From: Drosophila persimilis
Taxonomy: Eukaryota; Arthropoda; Insecta; Diptera; Drosophilidae
DNA: 64,000 nucleotides
Assembly: GCF_003286085.1 (NCBI RefSeq)
Contig: NW_020825294.1
Coordinates: 8,556,001 to 8,620,000 of the forward strand
Direction: 5' to 3'
Shown one piece after another: positions 35,137 to 45,518 of the stretch (its first letter is position 1; every line of letters starts with the position of its first letter). The notes under the pieces are model-generated. The model was not told where the DNA came from, did not search any database, and saw only the letters and a program-made list of their open reading frames with translations. The position numbers and the translations under genes were made by a program.

Positions 35137-36654
35137 CTAGGTCTTCTGGCTCTGGCTCTGGCGACTCTTGCGGCTCTGGCGCTGCTGCTGGCTCTCGTCG
35201 GTCTCGTGCTCCGGCTCGGGCACCTTGAAGTTGCGGTGGATCGGGAGGTGGAACAGGCCCGAGAGTCTGCCCACCTGGTAGCAGTTGCACTTGAGGCTGT
35301 CCGTGTACTGGATCACGCCGTAGTTCCCGGACGTCATCCACTGGGGATCGGTGCGCAGCAGGTCGTCGGCCTTGCCCTCGGGCAGGCCGCAGACCACCTC
35401 GCACTTGACCGTCCGCATGGCGCAAATGTTGCAGGGCCGGAAGCCGCGCAGGCACGTGATGAACTCCTCGTTGGGGTCCCAGATGTAGTCGCCCATGAGC
35501 CGGCGGTAGTTGAGGTCGCCCTTGAAGATGGCCAGGTAGCCGCCGGAGAGCATCTTGTACAGCTCCAGATCGGAGTCGATCATCACGAAGTAGGGCTGCG
35601 GCCCCGTCCAGAAGTGGGACGTGGGGGCGATGGAGATCTTGCCGGCGTTCATGAGGCGCGCCCACTTGAGGCCCAGCGCGGAGAGCAGCGCGTCGGGGTG
35701 GTCGATCAGGTAGTTGACGGTCCACAGAATGTCCGAGCTGAGCACGTCCGAGATGTACCAGGGTATGGCCTTGACGTGCAGGCGCACCTGGGTGGCCATG
35801 CCGTTTTCGACGAGGAACTCGAGCAGCAGCATGTCCGTGAAGAACTCGAAGCCCCCGTTGTCGCAGATGAAGTCCACGATGACCTCGCGCTGGCCCTTCA
35901 ACTTGGCCCGCATCAGGCTGTTCCACACGAAGATCGAGTCGTCCACGAGCAGGTTCCTGTCGAGGTCCGCCACCTTGGCCAGCACGTCGATGTCGGAGTG
36001 CAGCTCGTCCTCCTGGAAGATGTAGGCGTTCAGCTGGATCTCGTACCGGTTGCTCCACATGTTGATGCGCATCAGGTTGCTGAACGACTCGTAGTTCTTG
36101 GGCAGGTTCCTGGTGGCCGCGGCCAGGGCGCACATGGCCCGCTCGCTGAGCTGCAGATCGTCCTGCTTCAGGTGCGCGAAGTAGTCGAAGCCGCCCAGGT
36201 GCTGGGTGTTCTCCAGGAACGAGTAGATGCGTCGGTACAGGTAGCACTCGGCGTGCAGCCAGCAGGCCCGGAAGTAGGTCCGCTTGTGGCGCGGCAGCTC
36301 CAGGATGAACGCGTTCCAGGCGTCCTTGTCCGGCTCGTTGCCGTGGAACAGCAGGAACTGGCGATCGCGCTGCAGCTCCCTCTTCAGCCGCTCAATGCAC
36401 TCGATGACGTGCTGGATCTCGTCCCGCCCCTGCTCGCCGAACCGCTCCACCAGCTCCGGCCGGCACTCGAGCAGCAGCTCGATGATCTGCTGCATGATCC
36501 CGGGCATTCGCTCCTGCAGCGACAGAAAGGCGAAGCTCTGCTTGAACCGTCCCGACAGCAGCGAGTGGCGCGGCGTCGGCCCCTCCGTGAACTCCGAGTC
36601 GGTTGTCTTCTCCGACAGCCTCGAGTGTCTACCCAAGGATATCCTCAACACCAT
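35137..36654 (-). CDS. ARMT1-like DUF89 family protein (metal-dependent phosphatase fold)
   Basis: An intronless 505-residue protein resembling human ARMT1 (C6orf211, about 441 residues) along its whole core. Shared blocks include the N-terminal SFAFLSLQERMP (40-51), the YFRACWLHAECYLYRRI segment (127-143), the DNGGFE metal site (D265, N266), PWYISD with the presumed third ligand D303, KISIAPTSHFW (339-349), the phosphate-site block FKGDLNYRRL (377-386) and the C-terminal TSGNYGVIQY (441-450). Residues beyond about 455 form a Gln/Ser/Arg-rich tail not found in the human protein, and about 35 extra residues precede the core. Family members are metal-dependent phosphatases acting on small phosphorylated metabolites; human ARMT1 has also been reported to methylate acidic residues, including on PCNA. 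The start is the first in-frame ATG and is provisional. The gene lies between snail and worniu, divergent from worniu, with a Tc1-type insertion 268 bp upstream. I do not recognise the fly gene name. Confidence 0.9.
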   Translation of the reverse strand: MVLRISLGRHSRLSEKTTDSEFTEGPTPRHSLLSGRFKQSFAFLSLQERMPGIMQQIIELLLECRPELVERFGEQGRDEIQHVIECIERLKRELQRDRQFLLFHGNEPDKDAWNAFILELPRHKRTYFRACWLHAECYLYRRIYSFLENTQHLGGFDYFAHLKQDDLQLSERAMCALAAATRNLPKNYESFSNLMRINMWSNRYEIQLNAYIFQEDELHSDIDVLAKVADLDRNLLVDDSIFVWNSLMRAKLKGQREVIVDFICDNGGFEFFTDMLLLEFLVENGMATQVRLHVKAIPWYISDVLSSDILWTVNYLIDHPDALLSALGLKWARLMNAGKISIAPTSHFWTGPQPYFVMIDSDLELYKMLSGGYLAIFKGDLNYRRLMGDYIWDPNEEFITCLRGFRPCNICAMRTVKCEVVCGLPEGKADDLLRTDPQWMTSGNYGVIQYTDSLKCNCYQVGRLSGLFHLPIHRNFKVPEPEHETDESQQQRQSRKSRQSQSQKT

Positions 36655-36922
36655 CCTGGCAATCTGGGAGAATCACACTGTGAATTTGTTTTTTTTTTCA
36701 GAATTTTTTGCTTGTTTTTGATTAAAAAATACATTCTAGCTGGGATCGTATCTAGAGGTATGTGCAAGGAGAATACCTACATCTAAAGAGGAGGAGTGCC
36801 ACAAGGGAGGAGCATTTCTCTGGGGCGAATCTCTTGGGAATGATGGCTTCCTTCTGAGTGGCTTATTGCCATGGTTCTTCGATTTTGGCCACAGTATTGC
36901 ACTGGTATTTGGTTGAGATATA
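36655..36922. other. ARMT1-like gene 5' flank
   Basis: This 268-bp stretch separates the minus-strand ARMT1-like start codon from a transposon insertion. It must hold the 5' UTR and perhaps the core promoter. No TATA box is evident on the minus strand. A TCACACTGTG element near 36675 loosely resembles the Drosophila promoter motif 1 (GGTCACACT). The assignment is weak. Confidence 0.35.
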
Positions 36923-37158
36923 CAGTATGTCAAAAAACTCTTTACACACGAAAAATAAATTAAATTTTTTGACTTTGGATAAGAAAATAATGGCCTTTGG
37001 TTCAAATTTACCAAATTTTTTTAATTCATAACCATTCAAGGATTAATTATAAAGTAGTTTGTAAAAAAAAAAATAACAAAACTATAAATAGGTAACTTAA
37101 AAAATAACAAAAACAATTATCACTCATTTTTGACACTGGCAAGAAAGTCTTTACACAA
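36923..37158 (+). repeat. Left inverted repeat of the Tc1-type element
   Basis: About 236 bp, matching the reverse complement of 37407-37951 once the nested insert is removed. It carries about 50 bp of extra A-rich sequence (around 37038-37095) that the right arm lacks. Confidence 0.85.
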
Positions 37159-37208
37159 AATATTTTCATTTTATAAATTCAAAATTCTTCGTGATTATTT
37201 AACTTATT

Positions 37209-37250
37209 TTAATATTTGGTATGTCCTCCCTTAGCATTGACTACAGAAAG
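37209..37250 (-). pseudogene. Tc1 transposase C-terminal remnant
   Basis: Read on the minus strand, these bases encode LSVVNAKGGHTKY followed by TAA. This matches the characteristic Tc1-family transposase C-terminus, typically of the form VIKAKGG.TKY then stop. An in-frame stop lies immediately upstream (37251-37253) and the DDE catalytic domain is missing, so it is a relic of the internal deletion that created this element. Confidence 0.8.
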
Positions 37251-37406
37251 TTAGTCTGTAGATGTGCACCGGTCCAAATTTCGCAACCAAATCAAAGTCA
37301 ATGCAACAATGCAAAAATAGAACAGCGTTGCTCAGGCCAAAAGCATAGATTACGGAAAAGTCCCTTTTTTCTAAGAACGAGATCAAAACAGAGCTCGAAA
37401 ACGAAA

Positions 37407-37951
37407 TGTGTAAAGAGTTTCTTGACAGTGTCAAAAATGAGTAATCATTGTTTTTGTTGTTTTGTAAGTTACCCTGAATGGTTATGGATTAAAAAAATTT
37501 GATAAATTTGAACCAAACCACCACTAATTCTCTTCCTCTTATTAAATTATTAATCCTTACACACCTTTCTATTAATTAGTAACTGTAGTGGTATTTGTAT
37601 TTTGATTGCATGCTTAGTTTCTTAGTAAATTTAGTACTAATTTTCCTCGAATGTTAGTCTAATAGCTATCTTTCTTGCATGTTCCCGTTTGGTTCGGCTA
37701 CGCACCGCGCGTCATGCGGCAGCGCCCCTCGGTCGGTTGGGCGGGAGGAGGGCTGCGTTTTGCCTGGGATCCGCGCGTAACAGCCTTCTGCTGGTGTCAC
37801 ACGGGCCACTTGACGGTGCAGTAACTCCATCGCCTCTTGAAAGATGCAGTCACTGCATGTCAACGTCCAAAGAAAAAAGGCCATTATTTTCTTATCCTAA
37901 GTTAAAAAATTTAATTTTTTTTCAGTGTGTAAAGAGTTTCTTGACATACTG
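37407..37951 (-). repeat. Right inverted repeat of the Tc1-type element, interrupted
   Basis: Inverted partner of 36923-37158. Inner part 37407-37517 and outer part 37879-37951 are contiguous in the left arm but are separated here by about 361 bp of unrelated DNA. Confidence 0.85.
37518..37878. mobile_element. Nested ~361-bp insertion inside the right transposon arm
   Basis: The left arm shows what the uninterrupted arm looks like, so this block was inserted after the Tc1-type element. It is AT-rich on the left and GC-rich on the right, has no coding capacity, and has a perfect 7-bp stem with one-base loop (ATGCAGT-C-ACTGCAT, 37844-37858) about 20 bp from its right end. It could be a Helitron/DINE-1-like or SINE-like short element. 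Clear terminal repeats or target duplications are not visible, so its class is open. Confidence 0.65.
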
Positions 37952-38306
37952 TAAGTAGGTACTCGATTCTGATTGTTTCCACTTAAATACTGTTTAAATT
38001 CAGAGACTATTTTGCAGATATATACGTTTAAAAGATACAGATAGCCAGTCTTGCATCCTTCTCATTGATTTCGAGCTTCATTTAAGGGGATTTTTATGCC
38101 CTTAACTTAGTTTTTATAGTCTTTTCAGATGACCTTTGCCTTTGCACGTCTCTGGCAGTCCCCAAGAGCAGTCCCCTAGCCCCTAAGTACTGTGGGAAAC
38201 ACCTTCGTCTTCCTTCGACTTCCTTCCTTCCTTCCTTTGCTTCTGCCTCTTGATCGCCCAGGTGTTATCCGCATCGTGGCATGTCCAAGTGTAATTTACA
38301 CTGTCT

Positions 38307-38330
38307 GTGGCAGTGGCAGTGGCAGTGGCA
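38307..38330. repeat. GGCAGT hexamer repeat
   Basis: Four GGCAGT units in tandem. Confidence 0.8.
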
Positions 38331-38458
38331 AATACGGATTTGCATAATGCTGCCTTCCCCTGGGTCCTTGCACAGCACTCGGCATCCGGTTAGGGATCGA
38401 GATCGACATCGAGATCGGGTTGAGGCTCGGAAAAGTGAAAATCATAACGTGGCTAGGG

Positions 38459-38501
38459 TGGGGGTAAGGGTAAGGGTAAGAGCAGGGGTTAGGGCAAGGG
38501 T
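38459..38501. repeat. GGGTAA/GGGTTA-type G-run array
   Basis: Six runs of three to five G separated mostly by TAA, TTA or CAA, with one 8-base spacer. It has G-quadruplex potential. It is not telomeric: the units are mixed and there is no chromosome end. Confidence 0.65.
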
Positions 38502-39336
38502 TGCCGAGGATGGGCCTGCTTTTAGCATAATTGTCACATGTTAATAAACAAGTCCGCCGGCACTGTGGGAATCGAAAGACGGCGAGGTTAATTCTATGCT
38601 AATGGAGCAAGGTGTGCACTTCCTCTGGCAACGGCCACCCTTCCTCCAGTTTGAAACGATCCAATTGAATGTTTATGGACTGCGGATGACGCAAGTGTTC
38701 CCTGGGGATCCGATCGCCTGGTCTATTTGCATTTGCCAAGGGAAGCCGGTCTCTGATATGATTTTATATGACTCAAACACACACTCGAGGGGGAGATTGC
38801 AGACATTGCTGCGTCAAAATAGAAACTTGCGCCTTTTTGTTATCGAGGAACCTCATTAGCCGTGCACCTTCGAAGCAGCGATTCGCATCCAGGTGTTCCA
38901 TAGAAATCAGAAACTTCCCCTCCGTGACCATACCGGTTCCAGGTTCCAGGTTCGGTGGTGACTCCGTCTCAGTCTCCGTCTCTGGCCTCGCCTCAAGGTG
39001 TTACATTCTCGTTGCGCCATTTTTGATCCGCTTCCGCGTCTATTGTCGTGGAAGACAGTGAAGACGTTACTTTTAGGTGGAAGTTGGGTTCGTTTTGGCT
39101 TCGATTTTGGGGTGTGTGTCATGCGAGTATTTTGATTTTGGAACTGGATTTCGGTGCCTGGTGAAATAGCCGAACAGCTGCGCAGTTGCCGTATTGCTGT
39201 GGCAAGTTTTGGCATGTGGCATGTGCTCATCGCTGCGCAGTAGCCGCCCTAGGGGTGGGGGGCCACCGAGACTATGGCTGGGCATTGTTCGATCCCCAAT
39301 CGAAACGAGATGCCTCAACTTTCACCCAGCACTCGG

Positions 39337-39507
39337 GAGAGAGAGAGAAAAGTGACAAAATATGGCTCACCCGGTAATTGCTCCCAGCAGATCCCCGCAG
39401 ATCAGTGAATATATTTATGTTATTGCCCCTGCCCCCGATGGTGGCGAGTAAAAAATTGCATTATCAAGGCCATAAACAAATTAGGGGAGAGAGAGAGAGT
39501 CTCTCTT
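39337..39507. promoter_or_regulatory. GAGA-factor and Pho core-site cluster (PRE-like)
   Basis: Two GAGAGAGAG runs (39337-39348 and about 39487-39499, the second followed by TCTCTC) flank two Pho cores, ATGGC (39362-39366) and GCCAT (39469-39473). Closely spaced GAGA and Pho sites are hallmarks of Drosophila Polycomb response elements. Both motifs are short and common, so this is only a candidate. Confidence 0.3.
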
Positions 39508-42500
39508 GCTGTGGCAGCTGCAATCAAGGCTCAAGTGGCGGCCCCCATTAGCTGACACCGCACCGAGGGATGTGGCGGTGGCAGTGGAAGTGCATCCAAT
39601 ATTTTAGAAACAATGGTCGAGGCGCTGCCGCTGCCTAAGCTCGACAAGATTAATAACTCTCTGGCGCACGTTCAATTAATCTTTCGCTGGGAGCAGGGAG
39701 CTGTACGACGGTGGGACAGGGGGACAGGGGGACGGAGGGGGAGACCCACCCACTGACAACTTAACGGCACGTCCCCGCCTCGGATCAGATCGGATCGTGT
39801 ACCTGCCGCATTGTCAGTGTCAATTGTGACAGAAGCTGCGACAGACAGCCCCTCCGACTCCACTCCGCAGGGAAAACAAACAAACGGACACGTCCGCCGT
39901 CCGCCGTCCGCGATGGAGCCCCGTGATCATGCAAAACATTTGCCCGTGAACGTGACAAAACTGAAGAACACGCAGCCATCGAAGAGGTGCCCCGGAGAGG
40001 TGCCCCGAAGCCCCACTAAATTAGTTGTTTTAGCTTCTAAATTTAGTCCCGGAATCGGTGCGGGACCCCTCTGTTCGAAGATCTTGGGCGTGCAGCAATC
40101 CATTGGCCATAAATCAATTATATGGCCTGTCCCGTACCGTATTTATAGACTGACTCCTGGGCTTCGAGAGCAGGGTTCGGTGGTTCAGGTGCACGCCTGG
40201 AAGGCTGGCATTCCTCTCTCTCCATAACGCAGCAGCAATTTCAGAAATTTTCATAGCTCAAATTTATGTAAATACAATGCTGACAGCCCGAATATGCCGC
40301 GGCCATGCCGTGTCTAAAATTAACGTCTACATTGGTTATAAATCGGGAATAATTTGTAATAATTAGCGCGACATTTGCTGCCATTTCGAGGCAGTTTTTG
40401 GCAGATTTGTTTAATTAGGAATCCCTCGGGCAGGCGAAAGTGCCTCTGACTTTGGGAGGAGGCCATCCCCCAGGATTGGGTTTCACTTTCCACAGGAACA
40501 GGCAACAAAAACAATGCCAAATGAGGCTGGAACCACCTCAACCACCACCAGCGACCAGCACGCAACTTGACTCCTGCTCACCGCAAGCCCAGGACGGGGT
40601 GGACGGGGCGGAAGGAGCTGCAGGACCTGCAGGAGCAGTCGAATTTTATTTGAATTAGCAACGCGCAATCAAAAACATTCAAACACGCATAAATTGAATC
40701 CCGTGGGATGATTTCTGTTTCGGGTTCCCACTGCCAGTGCCCTTCGGCACTTCGGCCCTTCAGCTCTGCAGCAACTTGTCACGTGATTCAAACAACAAAT
40801 AATGCAAGCAGGGATCATCCCTTGGGCCCAAGGAATCCGCGCCCGCATCGGGCAGGGTCACAGCCAAGCCCGGAGCCGGAGCCGGAGCGTGGGTAAGTTA
40901 TTTATTGGCCAAAGTCCTGCTGGGAGAGGCTGTGCAGACGTCTCTCCCTCTTCCGATTCGGCAGGCGGACAGACGACCACCAGATACGGTGACTACACCC
41001 CCATTCCACGGGCACTTGGCCAATGCCCCTGCCACTGCCCCTGCCTCTGCCTCTGCAAGTGTAAATTGTTCTGGTCATGGGAACACTTGCATCCAATAAT
41101 AATTGAATAGTTCTATTAGATCCTCTCAATGAGTCCTAATTGATTCGCCCGTCTGTTTGGTCAGTGAAGTCTTTCTGCTGTCAATGATGGTTAAAAACGA
41201 CCCCAAATGAGGGATGATCGGAATGTAATTTGTTGTAATGCATTTTGGGATATAAACAGGTCTCCCACTCCAGTGTTTTCCACAATTGATGGTTTGCGCA
41301 GCCCAATATTCCCAATAATTCATAGATGTAGCAATAGCAGTGCCCACTGTGCCACCCTGTAACATATGCCTCCCTCAAGACAGCAGCCCTTGCAGCGGTT
41401 CTCTCGCCTTTCACCTTCTCCATCGATCTCTCTATCTGTGGCGCTCTCGTTTTTCCACTCAGTCCCCCGCCCTTGACTCTAGTCTTGATCTTGCAATTCC
41501 TTCTTGGACCTCGTCTATCGTCTTAGGATCTATTCTATTCAATCCGACAGAGTCTTGATCCTTCGCTCAGCGTCTTCAATCGACACCACCTTGCACCGAT
41601 CCATTCCTCTTTCGCTAAGGGCTCTATCGCCAGCAGATCGGCACACCTCTAGCTATTGTTCGATATGCCATAAACCATCGCCATAAACCATATCCCATCG
41701 CTCCGTAGCTCAACAACAATCGTCATTGATTAGATATCTTCCCAAAGTTAAGACTTGTGCCACTCTGTTTCGTTCTAACCTCTTTCAATATTAACATACT
41801 CAAAAGACACCTTTTCTTCCCAGTATATACCCCTTTTCGATATCCGTTTCCTCCAGGCGATTCCCCTCGGTACCTACCCAAAGGCAAACAGAACTTGAAC
41901 TTCAGGCTGCCCTTCAACTTAAACTTTGCGAAAAACGGGAAAGGATGTTTGCCATCCGTTCATAAACAAATCAAAAGCACTTGGCAAATTTTATCAGAAG
42001 AAGTTCAAACACCGAAATAACGAATGATTCAGCGCCAGTGCCAGTTCGAGTTCGAGTTCCAGATCCACTAATAAGCCGGCGAATATTTCATTTTTATGAT
42101 GTTTCAACATTGCATTAACATAAGCCCTGATGCTGTTGCTGTGGCTGATGCTAATCTCTTTTTCCCATGAAGTGGAATCGAGTCGATGAAACATAAACAA
42201 TTTATTATCGTGATTCATTTATGAAAAGCTCTCTTATGCTCCTCTCCCCTGCCCTATGCAATGATTATTAGTCAAGATGAGAGGCTCCAAAGCTACCGAT
42301 CAGCGATCGATCTTTCATATTCCAAGCGGGTGGTCCCCAGAAGTCTCAGAACAGAGTCCGACTAGAGTAAGAGACTACGACTAGGTCGAAGCCGGCTTCC
42401 CTGCAGATTAATATCTCAAGACTGTGTAGAGCGCATTTTAATTAGTGGCGATGAAGTCGAAACTTAATTTATTGTCACTCTGGCTAATGAAACACGCCTT

Positions 42501-43689
42501 AGAGCCGGACTGCCGACGGCGAAGCCCCTTCGGGCCAGACCCCACATAATTGACCAATTTGGGGGTGCTGTGCGCGGAGGGTCTTATCTGGGAGATGGCT
42601 TCGAAATTGAAAGCGCACACGCTGTCAATAAAACAAATTAGTTTGAATTATAGACGTGGCTTCTATTTCTGTGTGACTCCGACTCGGACTCGGACTACGG
42701 CTCGGACTCCCGAATCCGGAATAATTTATGCGGCGTCGGAAGCGATCGAGCTTCAGACTGATTCAGACTCTTCTGTTGTCTGCTTTTATTTGATTATAAT
42801 TACGGTTGGCTGGCTCTGATTCTGGCTCTGGCCCGTCTCTGGTTCTGGCCTGGCGCTGCCTCCGACTGCTCTTCGGACAGACAATAATATCGGATTTCAA
42901 AAGCGGCGTTTATGTTCACTGACCTGGACCTGGAGCGCCTCCTCCTCCTCCTCCGCATCGCTGCTCTATCAGGCGCCAATAGTTCTAAGATCTTGTTTTG
43001 ATTGCGGCTCGGACTCGTTGACGTTGCATTCTTCTGCAGCTTCTGGGGCCTCTCCTGTTCCGTGTCCCCCGTGGCTGGCTGTCTGCTCAGTGGCTTGAAA
43101 AACCTTTAACTCGTGACAATGTAAGACAAAGTCGCCGGCGTGTGGCTTGGCCAGAGACAGAGGCAGACACGGGGATAGAGAGAGACAAAGACACAGATTG
43201 GATTCGTTTTGGATTTCTGCATACTTTTCCTACACTTTCCTAACGCTCGAGCCGCTCGACTTTCTTTCTTTTGTTCGTCCGAGCCCCGTCCAAGGCGTCC
43301 GATTCGGTGCAGCTGCAGCCACCTTGACGGCGGCAAATTAATGACATTTTGCACTTCATTATGCGACTCTGCGCGGCTGTTTGACACTTTGAAGTGAGGC
43401 ACTCGTCTGTGGCGCCGAGCGGAACGGAGCGGAGCGGCCCAGAAGAGGCCGGGAGGACGGCTCGTGAGCTTGAGAGAAGGTTTGCTTGCGGTTTGCCTGC
43501 GAGCTGATGTGCTGTTAGCTTTCCGACGAGAGTTTGATGACATCCCACAACCGGGCACCAGGCCACACACTGCCACAATGCCATAAATGTTGGAGAACTC
43601 TCGAGCAAGCAGAGGATGAAATACTGCTCTGAAATGGTCCTCAAATGCTGGAGATCTTTCCATGATTGCAATTCAGATCATATGCCAGA

Positions 43690-44740
43690 ACGGTACTGAT
43701 GATCCTGGTTAATAAACCGATCGAAATGCATTTTAAAGGTCGAGAAATGGGAATAAAATAAATACATTCTTATAAATACAGCCATGGATTCCTATTCCTT
43801 AAGCTCCCACTGATAGTATCATAATGAGACGGTCGTCTGGGGTCGTGCTGTGCTCTGGTTCTGAACAAGAATCATTTTTGTATCGCCCATACATTATATA
43901 TATCAAAATACTATCCACAAAACAAGCCCACAGCCAGTAAGATCATTTATCTAAAGAATAAACAGTTTCCAATAATTATTATTAGTAAATAAATGAATCA
44001 AATGACAGGCCCACAAAGAAGTGAAGGGCTGAAAGTTTAAAGAATAGCAAAAAAGGTTTGAAATGGCAAGGAGTAATAGAAAGCACTTTGATTTAAATAT
44101 ACAAAATATAACAAAAAATACATATAAATATTATAATATAATAAATATAAAATATATATAAAATCTGAAAATGTATTAGCAACACTTTAAAATAAATAGA
44201 TTATATTATAATAAATTAAATTTCTATAAAATCTATTTAATGTAAATATGAAAATATTTTAAAACAAATAATTTTAAATGAAAACCCTTCACTTGAATGG
44301 CATAAATATTTAAATCTAATTGAAAATATTGCAATTTCAAGGCTTTTCTGTCTGGGCGTGTGACTCAAACTTTTGGCACATCGCCTGTACGATCCCCAAT
44401 GGTTATTTTCAATAAAAATGGTAATGCCAGGGATTACCGATTCCCTGGAACTCATTAAATTGCAAAAAAATATGAAAATGTGGTCTCCACACTCCCAAAG
44501 ACATGGGGCAGAGCTTTGACTCACTTGAGCAGATTTTAGCACCTGGTGTCTTGGGGTGATAAGGTGGACAATGATTTTTAGCTTAGATAAACACAGAAAG
44601 AGGATCGTGAGTGATCGAAAGGGTGTAACATTTAGTTCTACAATAAATCTTAACGTATTATAATAATAATTTAATGAATATGTTTAAAAAATAATAATAT
44701 TTTCCATATATTCTGCATACAAATAAGATTTGTTACCAAA
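43690..44740. other. AT-rich island
   Basis: Composition shifts sharply to A+T, with near-pure AT stretches at about 44090-44270, against GC-rich surroundings. No gene or transposon terminus was found. It may be old decayed transposon DNA or an AT-rich spacer. Confidence 0.5.
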
Positions 44741-45263
44741 TTGTTGAATCTTTTGCTGCTTAATGATTCATCAAAGGCTATTAGAGTCGATCGAAACTGA
44801 ATTTCGCTTTTGAATGCCTTATCTATGATCCTTTCCATGGATTGGAATGGGAATCCCATGCGCCCTGTCACTGTTACAATGCTCTCGTAGAAGTATCTTC
44901 TTTGGTGTCTTGAGCACACCGGTTCATTACAGATTTTTGGCGCCAATCTCTGAACAAGACAGCGGCAGAGACGGCGACAGAGAAAGAGAGAATCAGTTCC
45001 GTTTGGTACGTGTCACAGGGGCAGCTGTAAGACGGGGCAACCCTCCGAGGGCTGAGGGCTGAGATGTATTTCAAGATGATCGGCTCGAGCTACGACGGGT
45101 AGGGGGTAGGGGATAGGTGGCAGACGGCGTTGGGGTTGGAAAAGTAACGTCCAAAACTGCAGTTCCACCACCGCTAGGCGGCTGGTGATGCTGTCTGCGA
45201 CCGGGAGTGGGACCACTGCTCAGGGGCTGGTTCCGAGCACGGTGAATGGTGAATGGTGAGTGC

Positions 45264-45270
45264 CAGGTAG
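45264..45270 (+). promoter_or_regulatory. CAGGTAG TAGteam/Zelda motif upstream of worniu
   Basis: Exact CAGGTAG about 1.27 kb upstream of the predicted worniu start site. A TAGGTAG follows at 46431-46437, about 70 bp before the TATA box. Confidence 0.35.
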
Positions 45271-45498
45271 ATTCGCACGTACCTTTTGGCGCATTCCAAG
45301 GCACTCGGCAATCGGCACTCGGCACTCCGCTCCGACCAGGTATATGCGGCGGCACATGCGCAGCCGGAGACCCGCCGGACCCGTTTTGGGGTGGCTGCAG
45401 GACGATCGCTGGAAGTTTGCCAGATGGCAGAATTTTTCAATATCAAAAATTGAAATTTCACGGCCTTTAGGGGTTTGTTTGCCCGATTGCACCTAGCC

Positions 45499-45518
45499 GG
45501 AGGAGGAGGAGGAGGAGG
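45499..45518. repeat. (GGA)n tract
   Basis: Six GGA trinucleotides in the worniu upstream region. Confidence 0.85.

Larger units (their letters stand above)
36923..37951. mobile_element. Defective Tc1-type DNA transposon with IR/DR ends
   Basis: The element begins CAGTATGTCA and ends TGACATACTG, and is flanked by TA on both sides (36921-36922 and 37952-37953), the Tc1/mariner target duplication. Each end is a long inverted repeat carrying two copies of a 21-bp direct repeat. Copies on the left are at 36928-36948 and 37137-37157; the inverted copies on the right are at 37407-37427 and 37926-37946. This IR/DR plan is known from Bari, Minos and Sleeping Beauty type elements. The centre keeps only a trace of the transposase C-terminus, so the copy is non-autonomous. 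The right repeat is interrupted by a nested insert. Confidence 0.9.

Noticed and set aside
34985..36786. Long open frames antisense to the ARMT1-like gene (up to 557 codons on the + strand)
   Set aside because: They arise because GC-rich third positions suppress stops on the opposite strand. Their composition is repetitive Leu/Val/Gly with no domain, while the minus-strand frame matches a known family end to end.
38459..38501. Interstitial telomere repeat
   Set aside because: Units are a mixture of GGGTAA, GGGTTA and GGGCAA, and Drosophila telomeres do not use such repeats.
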